Part shown: piece after piece, positions 1 through 5,152 of the stretch | Position numbering within the stretch: position 1 is the stretch's first letter | Layout of the letters: the number at the start of each line of letters is the position of its first letter | Assembly: GCA_024643945.1 (NCBI GenBank) | Contig: JAHELX010000489.1 | Coordinates: 1 to 5,152 of the forward strand | DNA length: 5,152 nucleotides | From: Anaerolineales bacterium | GTDB lineage: Bacteria; Chloroflexota; Anaerolineae; 4572-78; NAK82 | Direction: 5' to 3' | Translations under genes and position numbers: made by a program | The notes under the pieces: generated by a model | The model's input: the letters and a program-made list of their open reading frames with translations, nothing else | Databases searched by the model: none | Told to the model about the DNA's origin: nothing

Positions 1-73
1 AGGGGCTTTTGGTGTGGTTGGATGAGGTAACGTGCCCGGTGTTGTTGGTCCGGTAGGCAAATAGTGCCCTCAT

Positions 74-113
74 CTTAAGGTTGGCTTAAGGTCGCCTGCA
101 GATTTCCTTAAGG
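74..113 (+). repeat. 11-bp-phased CTTAAG-type hexamer array, possible response-regulator operator
   Basis: CTTAAG occurs at 74-79, 85-90 and 107-112, each followed by G. The vacant phase position, 96-101, holds CTGCAG, so four hexamers of the form CT(TA/GC)AG start at 74, 85, 96 and 107 with exact 11-bp spacing. That is about one helical turn, so all would sit on the same face of the DNA. From family knowledge, PhoB/OmpR winged-helix regulators bind tandem direct repeats with 11-bp period (Pho boxes; the cyanobacterial Pho box uses CTTAACCT-like units). The last unit overlaps the -35 region of the promoter-like element at 111-140, as expected for an activator. The spacing is seen directly. 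The regulator identity and any phosphate link are inference. Confidence 0.5.
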
Positions 114-140
114 ACAGGTGGCCCATTTCTGTGGTATGCT
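111..140 (+). promoter_or_regulatory. Candidate extended -10 promoter upstream of the oxidoreductase gene
   Basis: TATGCT at 135-140 matches four of six bases of the sigma-70 -10 consensus and is preceded by TG plus one base (132-134), an extended -10 arrangement. Eighteen bases upstream, AGGACA at 111-116 matches four of six of TTGACA. The weak -35 overlaps the last unit of the phased hexamer array, which is typical of activator-dependent promoters. Transcription would begin near 147, leaving a long leader before the ATG at 383. Single promoter predictions by eye are unreliable, so this is tentative. Confidence 0.3.
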
Positions 141-243
141 AATTACGATTTAGTTGACCATCTCCCGCAGGATTCAACGGTTTGGGGCGCTTAAATTCCC
201 GAATCCCCTCCCTCAACCCTTGGCCGAGTTAGCGCTTCGCAAG

Positions 244-278
244 TTGGCAACATAAGATGAAGGCTAGAACTTTGCCAA
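244..278. repeat. 7-bp inverted repeat TTGGCAA / TTGCCAA
   Basis: TTGGCAA at 244-250 and TTGCCAA at 272-278 are exact reverse complements separated by 21 bases. Pairing does not extend at either end of the arms. The loop is long and no T-run follows, so this is not a rho-independent terminator. It could be a dyad operator with half-sites 28 bp apart centre to centre, or chance. It lies between the candidate promoter and the first gene. Confidence 0.3.
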
Positions 279-367
279 AAGATTTCACGTATGAAAGACG
301 ACTATGATGCCTATCTTGAGACGTAACTGAACCGCTCACCTCCTCTCCATAGACGAATTGGTTTAAA

Positions 368-373
368 AGAGGG
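368..373 (+). promoter_or_regulatory. Ribosome binding site deciding the oxidoreductase start
   Basis: AGAGGG sits nine bases before ATG 383, a good Shine-Dalgarno distance. It is too close (three bases) to the upstream TTG at 377, so it decides in favour of the 303-residue product. Confidence 0.6.
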
Positions 374-382
374 CAATTGATT

Positions 383-1294
383 ATGGAAGTCGCCATTATG
401 ATTGAGGGCCAGAACGGACTGAACTGGCCTCGCTGGCAGCGTATCGCACAAGCTGTCGAAGAATTAGGGTTCGCTGGACTCTACCGCTCCGATCACTTCA
501 CCAATCCTGCCCCCCCTGACCTGGACTCGTTGGAACTGTGGGTCTCGTTGACCTGGTTAGCGAGTCACACGAAGCGCATCGAGTTCGGCCCGCTGGTCAC
601 CCCTTTCTCCTTTCGCCATCCTGTCTTCACGGCGCGCGTGGCTAAAGAGGTAGATAACATGTCTGGAGGCCGTCTGACCCTGGGTGTGGGGGCAGGCTGG
701 CAAGAGCGAGAGCACATCAACTTCGGGTTCGATCTGTTGGATCCCCCTCGACGATTTGATCGTTTTCAAGAAGGTGTGGAGGTGATCATTTGCCTGCTTC
801 GTGAGGATGAGCCGGCCAGCTTTAGGGGAGAGTTTTACCGGCTGCACAATGCTGTCTTATTGCCTCGCCCGCGACAACCGGGAAAGCCGCCCATCCTCAT
901 CGGCGGCAATGGGCTGAGGCGGACACTCCCCCTGGCAGCTCGCTATGCTGACGAATGGAACGCTGTACTGGTGCCGGCCGCCAGATTCGCCGAACTCAGC
1001 TCATACCTGGATAAGTTGTTAGAGGAAAATGGCCGTCAGCCGGGCGAGGTACGCCGTTCCCTGATGACAGGCCTCGTGTTTGGCCGCAACCGGGTGGAAG
1101 TCCAGCGGAAAGTGGCTGAACGGGGTAGCACAATGGAGGAGCTGCGGGAACAGGGTCTAATCGTGGGCACCCCTTCGGAGGTCGTGGATCAGTTGGGAGG
1201 GTTGGCCGAAGTAGGAGTCCAGCGGGTCATGTTGCAGTGGCTGGAGCTGGATGACCTGGAGGGACTGGAAGCACTGGCCCGAGCTGTCTTGTAG
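383..1294 (+). CDS. Luciferase-like (LLM class) oxidoreductase, probably F420-dependent, Rv1855c-like
   Basis: This predicts a 303-residue soluble protein of the bacterial luciferase-like monooxygenase superfamily, a (beta/alpha)8 barrel that binds flavin or deazaflavin F420. Visible hallmarks are LGFAGLYRSDHF (28-39), the cofactor-pocket region RIEFGPLVTPFSFRHP (65-80), the SGGRLTLGVGAGW signature (94-106) followed by EHINFGF (110-116), RFDRFQEG (124-131), and LLPRPRQPGKPPILIGGNG (159-177) with the LAARYADEWN motif (184-193). The overall order and length match the family described as Rv1855c-type F420-dependent oxidoreductases. That family's cofactor is assigned mostly by relatedness, and the substrate is unknown. 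There is no signal peptide or membrane segment. The start chosen is ATG 383, because AGAGGG (368-373) lies nine bases upstream; the in-frame TTG at 377 would be only three bases from it. sucA follows after 60 bases, so co-transcription is plausible. FMN use instead of F420 cannot be excluded from sequence alone. Confidence 0.85.
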   Translation: MEVAIMIEGQNGLNWPRWQRIAQAVEELGFAGLYRSDHFTNPAPPDLDSLELWVSLTWLASHTKRIEFGPLVTPFSFRHPVFTARVAKEVDNMSGGRLTLGVGAGWQEREHINFGFDLLDPPRRFDRFQEGVEVIICLLREDEPASFRGEFYRLHNAVLLPRPRQPGKPPILIGGNGLRRTLPLAARYADEWNAVLVPAARFAELSSYLDKLLEENGRQPGEVRRSLMTGLVFGRNRVEVQRKVAERGSTMEELREQGLIVGTPSEVVDQLGGLAEVGVQRVMLQWLELDDLEGLEALARAVL

Positions 1295-1300
1295 TATAAT
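1295..1300 (+). promoter_or_regulatory. Perfect TATAAT -10 hexamer, possible internal promoter for sucAB
   Basis: TATAAT matches the sigma-70 -10 consensus in full and begins immediately after the stop codon of the oxidoreductase gene. A start site near 1307 would give a leader of about 48 bases before sucA. No convincing -35 is present 16-18 bases upstream, where the coding sequence reads around GCACTGGC, and there is no TGn extension. The region is AT-rich partly because it is non-coding. It could provide sucAB with expression independent of the upstream gene. Confidence 0.3.
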
Positions 1301-1344
1301 AATAGCCGTCGGCGAACTTAAGTATCTTAGCATGATCCTCTGTT

Positions 1345-1348
1345 GAGG
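1345..1348 (+). promoter_or_regulatory. Ribosome binding site deciding the sucA start
   Basis: GAGG lies six bases before ATG 1355. The alternative in-frame TTG at 1343 overlaps this motif and has no ribosome binding site of its own at normal spacing. ATG 1355 is therefore preferred, and the protein begins MDIWNDFQGPN, as E1 subunits typically begin. CCTC at 1337-1340 could pair with GAGG across a four-base loop, forming a weak stem over the site. Confidence 0.6.
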
Positions 1349-1354
1349 CGAGAA

Positions 1355-4150
1355 ATGGACATCTGGAACGATTTTCAAGGTCCCAATGCAGGTTATGTAA
1401 TAGAACTCTACGAGCGCTATCGCCAGGACCCGAATTCCGTTGATGCCGCCACGAGAGCTTATTTTGAGCGCTGGACTCCCCCGGCAGAAGGCGCAATCGC
1501 CGCGCCAGCTCCCGACATCGACAAGATCATGGGGGCGGTCAATCTCGCCCAGGCTATTCGTGAGTATGGTCACCTGGAGGCCCAACTTGATCCCTTGGGC
1601 AGCCAACCACCCGGTGATCCTGCCCTCAATCCAGCTACTTATAGCATCACTGAGGAAGATCTGCGTCGATTGCCCAGCAGTCTCATTGGTGGCCCTATTG
1701 CAAGTAAAACGGAGACTGCCTGGGAGGCTATTCAGGCTCTGCGGAAAACTTACTCATCCAAGACTGGCTATGACTATGATCACCTGCGACTCCCTGAAGA
1801 ACGGGAATGGTTGCGCTCTGCTGCCGAGTCGGGCCGCTTCCGCCCGCCTGAAGATGCGATCGATTCCCATGCATTGCTGAAGCTGCTGACGCAAGTGGAA
1901 GTCTTTGAACTTTTTCTGCACCGTGTCTTTCCTGGCAAAACCCGCTTTTCCATTGAGGGCTTGGACATGATGGTGCCTATGTTGGATGAGATCATTGGTG
2001 CGGCGGCCGAGGAGGGCATTCACAATATCTTGATTGGCATGGCTCACCGGGGTCGCCTCAATGTCCTGGCCCACGTGCTGAACCGGCCTTACGCTCATAT
2101 CCTGGCCGAATTCAAGGATCCGGTGCGGACACATAACTTCCGTGACGACCTGGGCTGGACCGGTGATGTGAAATATCACGAGGGGGCGCGTCGGGCAGTG
2201 AAGGGGGGCCAAGCGATTGACCTGGTAATCACCATGGCCCCCAATCCCAGCCACGTGGAGTCGGATAACCCGGTGATCGAGGGCATGGCGCGGGCAGCCG
2301 GTACCTACGTGGATGAGCCAGGCTCCCCCTGGTTTGATTATAGCATAACCCTGCCAATCCTAATCCACGGCGATGCAGCTTTTCCCGGTGAAGGTGTGGT
2401 GGCAGAGACACTCAACTTCTCTCGCCTGGCAGGCTATAGCACTGGGGGCACCATTCACATCATCGCCAACAACCAGTTGGGTTACACCACCTTGCCTGAG
2501 GCCGGGCGCAGCACGCTTTACGCCAGCGACCTGGCCAAGGGCTTCAAAATCCCCATTGTCCACGTCAACGCCGACGATCCGGAGGCATGTATTGAGGCAG
2601 CGCGGCTGGCCTTCGCCTATCGCGATCGCTTTCAAAGGGATTTTCTGATCGATTTGATAGGCTACCGGCGCTATGGTCACAATGAAGGGGATGAGCCGAG
2701 CTTTACCCAACCTGTGATGTACCAGAAGATCGAGAAACATCCCACTGCGCGGGAACTTTGGGCTGACGCTTTGCTGGAGCGCGGTTTGATCGACAAAGAT
2801 TGGCCCCAGGAACTGGTGCGTCAGCAGATGCAGGAGCTTCAGGGCGTGCTAGAGTCATTACAACCCGAACAAGAACTGAAGGAACCTCAACTGAAGCCGC
2901 CACCGCCGGGCGCAGCCCGCCGGGTTAAGACTGCAATTCCAATGAAACGGCTACGCGAGCTCAACCAGGCGCTATTAAAGATGCCTGATAGGTTCACGCT
3001 TAACTCTAAACTAGAGCGAGCAATGCAACGGCGGCGCAGCGCCTTGGATGATCCCGATGAATCGACCATCGATTGGGCTACGGCCGAGAGCCTGGCGTTG
3101 GCTTCTATCCTGGAAGATGGGGTCTCTATCCGCCTGACGGGGGAGGATGTCGAGCGTGGCACTTTCAGCCACCGCCATGCTGTCTTTTACGATGTCGAGA
3201 CTGGCGACACTTTTACGCCTCTGCAGGCGCTATCCCAGGCCAGGGCCGCCTTTGAGATACACAATAGTCCGCTTACGGAGAACGCCGTTCTTGGCTTTGA
3301 GCATGGTTATAACATCCAGGCACCGGAACGATTGGTTATTTGGGAAGCTCAATACGGCGACTTTGTCAATAACGCTCAGATGATAATTGACGAATTCATC
3401 AGCTCGGGTCGTGCCAAATGGGAGCAAACGCCTTCCCTGGTGTTGTTGTTGCCTCACGGCTACGAGGGTCAGGGGCCGGATCACTCCAGTGCCCGTCCCG
3501 AGCGCTTCCTGCAGTTTGCGGCAGAGATCAATATGCGCATCGCTAACTGCACGACCGCAGCCCAATACTTTCACCTGCTGCGCCGGCAAGCTGCCCTTTT
3601 GAAAACCGATCCTCTCCCCTTGATCGTGTTTACGCCCAAGAGCCTATTGCGCCATCCCGGGGTGGCCTCATCCTTGCGGGATCTGGCCGAGGGCGGCTGG
3701 CAGCCGGTGATCGACGATGCCCAGGCCCGGCAACAGCCCCAGCAGGTGCGTCGCCTGATCCTGTGTAGCGGTAAGATTTACGTCGACCTGGATACCAGCG
3801 AGTACCGGGATAAGAGCCCGGCCGTCGCCATTGCTCGGGTAGAACAACTCTACCTCTTCCCCGCTGACGACCTGAGGCCGGTGTTAGAGGGGTACCCCAA
3901 CCTGGAAGAGGTGATCTGGGTGCAAGAGGAGCCGGAAAACATGGGTGCCTGGGAGTTTGTACGGCCACGGCTGGAGGAGCTTATCGATGGGCGCTGGCCC
4001 TTGCATTATCTGGGCCGATTCCGGAACTCCAGCCCCGCAGAGGGCTCGTCCGCCTGGCACAAGATCAATCAGGAAGCCCTCATCGAACAGGCCTACAATC
4101 TAGAAATGGACATCGGTGAAAAAGGCACCATTTGGTTGCACAGAACATAA
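1355..4150 (+). CDS. sucA: 2-oxoglutarate dehydrogenase E1 component (thiamine diphosphate dependent)
   Basis: SucA (EC 1.2.4.2) decarboxylates 2-oxoglutarate with thiamine diphosphate and Mg and transfers the succinyl group to the lipoyl arm of SucB, in the cytoplasmic TCA cycle. It has 931 residues, close to the 933 of the E. coli enzyme. Domain order is complete. An N-terminal E2-contact segment (about 1-45, ending in ATRAYFERW) is followed by a proline/alanine-rich linker. The diphosphate-binding dehydrogenase domain (about 180-510) carries HRGRLNVL (H231), GDVKYHEG (H275), NPSH (H300), the GDAA motif (339-342) with NN at 372-373, and YRRYGHNEGDEP (437-448). The transketolase-like pyrimidine domain (about 565-770) carries GEDVERGTFSHRH (596-608), WEAQYGDF (663-670), HGYEGQGPDHSSAR (701-714) and TPKSLLRHP (760-768). 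The C-terminal domain shows WVQEEPENMGAW and a terminal SPAEG motif. No key residue seems missing. The start is ATG 1355 from its ribosome binding site. sucB follows after 17 bases, indicating an operon. Confidence 0.97.
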   Translation: MDIWNDFQGPNAGYVIELYERYRQDPNSVDAATRAYFERWTPPAEGAIAAPAPDIDKIMGAVNLAQAIREYGHLEAQLDPLGSQPPGDPALNPATYSITEEDLRRLPSSLIGGPIASKTETAWEAIQALRKTYSSKTGYDYDHLRLPEEREWLRSAAESGRFRPPEDAIDSHALLKLLTQVEVFELFLHRVFPGKTRFSIEGLDMMVPMLDEIIGAAAEEGIHNILIGMAHRGRLNVLAHVLNRPYAHILAEFKDPVRTHNFRDDLGWTGDVKYHEGARRAVKGGQAIDLVITMAPNPSHVESDNPVIEGMARAAGTYVDEPGSPWFDYSITLPILIHGDAAFPGEGVVAETLNFSRLAGYSTGGTIHIIANNQLGYTTLPEAGRSTLYASDLAKGFKIPIVHVNADDPEACIEAARLAFAYRDRFQRDFLIDLIGYRRYGHNEGDEPSFTQPVMYQKIEKHPTARELWADALLERGLIDKDWPQELVRQQMQELQGVLESLQPEQELKEPQLKPPPPGAARRVKTAIPMKRLRELNQALLKMPDRFTLNSKLERAMQRRRSALDDPDESTIDWATAESLALASILEDGVSIRLTGEDVERGTFSHRHAVFYDVETGDTFTPLQALSQARAAFEIHNSPLTENAVLGFEHGYNIQAPERLVIWEAQYGDFVNNAQMIIDEFISSGRAKWEQTPSLVLLLPHGYEGQGPDHSSARPERFLQFAAEINMRIANCTTAAQYFHLLRRQAALLKTDPLPLIVFTPKSLLRHPGVASSLRDLAEGGWQPVIDDAQARQQPQQVRRLILCSGKIYVDLDTSEYRDKSPAVAIARVEQLYLFPADDLRPVLEGYPNLEEVIWVQEEPENMGAWEFVRPRLEELIDGRWPLHYLGRFRNSSPAEGSSAWHKINQEALIEQAYNLEMDIGEKGTIWLHRT

Positions 4151-5152
4151 TTTTTGGGAGAGAAACTATGCCGACCAAGATCGTTGTGCCCACATTAGGT
4201 GAATCAATCCTTGAAGCCACAGTAGCCCGCTGGCTGAAGCACGAAGGCGACTATGTCTCTGTTGGTGAGCCGGTGGTCGAATTGGAGACCGAGAAGGTTA
4301 ACCTGGAGGTAGGAGCCGAGCAGTCTGGGGTTTTAGTACGCATCGAGCGGCAAGAGGGGGAGGATGTGCAGATTGGCGATGTGCTCGGCGTAATTGAAGA
4401 GGGCGCAGAGCCGCCAGAAGAAACTCCAGGGGAGGCTGAAGAGGCTCCGGAAGTGCCAGAGGCACCCCGGGAGGCCAGGGAAGAAGCTCCCGAGTCGATG
4501 GCAGAAGCCCCTAAAGAAGCGGAAAAGAGAGCAACCCCCGTAGCCAAGCGCCTGGCCCAGGAGCAGGGTGTCGACCTGGCTCAGGTGCCTGGGAGGAGTC
4601 CCGCTGGCCGGGTGACCAAACAAGATGTACAATATTATCTAGAGGAGCGGAAGCCTGAGCAAGAGCCTCCGCCAGCATTGCCAGCAATGGCTGCTTATCC
4701 TGGCCCGCACGGCGGAGCTGGGGCGGGCCGGCAGGAAGAGCGAGTGCGTATGTCCCGTCGCCGGCGCACGATCGCCCGCCGGATGGTGGAGGCGCAACAG
4801 ACAGCGGCCATGCTCACTACCTTTAACGAGGTCGAGATGAGCGCGGTGATGGAACTGCGCCGGCGACGCAAGGAATCCTTCCGGGAGCGGCATGGAGTCA
4901 GTTTAGGCATCGTCTCTTTCTTTGTCAAAGCTAGCATTGGCGCCTTGAAAGACTTCCCCCGGCTCAACGCCGAGATCCAGGGCGATGATATCCTCCTTAA
5001 GCGCTATTATGACATCGGCGTGGCGATCGGCGCGCCGGAAGGGTTGGTGGTGCCGGTGCTGCGGGATGCTGATCGTATGTCTTTTGCTGAAATCGAGCAA
5101 GCCATCAAGGCCTTCGTCCAGAAAGCTGAGGATAACACCTTATCCCTGGAAG

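Larger units (their letters stand above)
1..382. other. Intergenic leader, no supported protein gene
   Basis: No reading frame on either strand of this stretch looks like a real gene. The three forward frames entering from the left edge stop at 23-25, 28-30 and 54-56. It is more AT-rich and less codon-like than what follows. It contains a phased hexamer array at 74-113, an extended -10-like hexamer at 132-140, an inverted repeat at 244-278, and two overlapping mini frames at 257-326, each described separately. If the -10-like element is real, the first gene would have an untranslated leader of roughly 235 bases. I see no tRNA, no riboswitch core that I recognise, and no stem followed by a T-run that would end an upstream transcript. 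Confidence 0.75.

Overview
The window comes from a bacterial chromosome and holds an ordinary metabolic locus on the + strand: a 382-base non-coding leader, a luciferase-like (probably F420-dependent) oxidoreductase, the complete E1 gene of the 2-oxoglutarate dehydrogenase complex (sucA), and the first 328 codons of its E2 gene (sucB), cut by the window end. GC content is moderately high, codon use looks even across the three genes, and no mobile element, CRISPR array or RNA gene is visible. The proteins suggest a Chloroflexota-like or other deep-branching aerobic bacterium. This rests on an Rv1855c-type oxidoreductase (a family common in Actinobacteria and Chloroflexi) beside an E1 of the separate, non-fused type, unlike the E1-E2 hybrid of actinobacteria. 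The assignment is an inference from remembered sequence style, not a search.

Layout: 1-382 is intergenic. It contains four hexamers placed exactly 11 bp apart (three CTTAAG and one CTGCAG, 74-112), directly upstream of an extended -10-like element (132-140), and further down a 7-bp inverted repeat and two tiny overlapping open frames. 383-1294 encodes the oxidoreductase. 1295-1354 is a short gap with a perfect TATAAT hexamer next to the upstream stop codon. 1355-4150 is sucA. After 17 bases comes sucB (4168 to the window end). Each gene has a purine-rich ribosome binding site that favours an internal ATG over an upstream TTG (first two genes) or supports the only ATG (sucB).

Function: SucA decarboxylates 2-oxoglutarate with thiamine diphosphate and reductively succinylates the lipoyl lysine on SucB. 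SucB then passes the succinyl group to CoA, and a dihydrolipoamide dehydrogenase (E3), not encoded here, reoxidises the lipoyl group. This is the oxidative TCA-cycle step to succinyl-CoA. The oxidoreductase may be co-transcribed with sucAB, but nothing in the sequence links it to the reaction.

I did not find a clearly undescribed system. The most notable signal is the 11-bp-phased hexamer array in front of the first gene, which resembles the operator layout of PhoB/OmpR-type response regulators.
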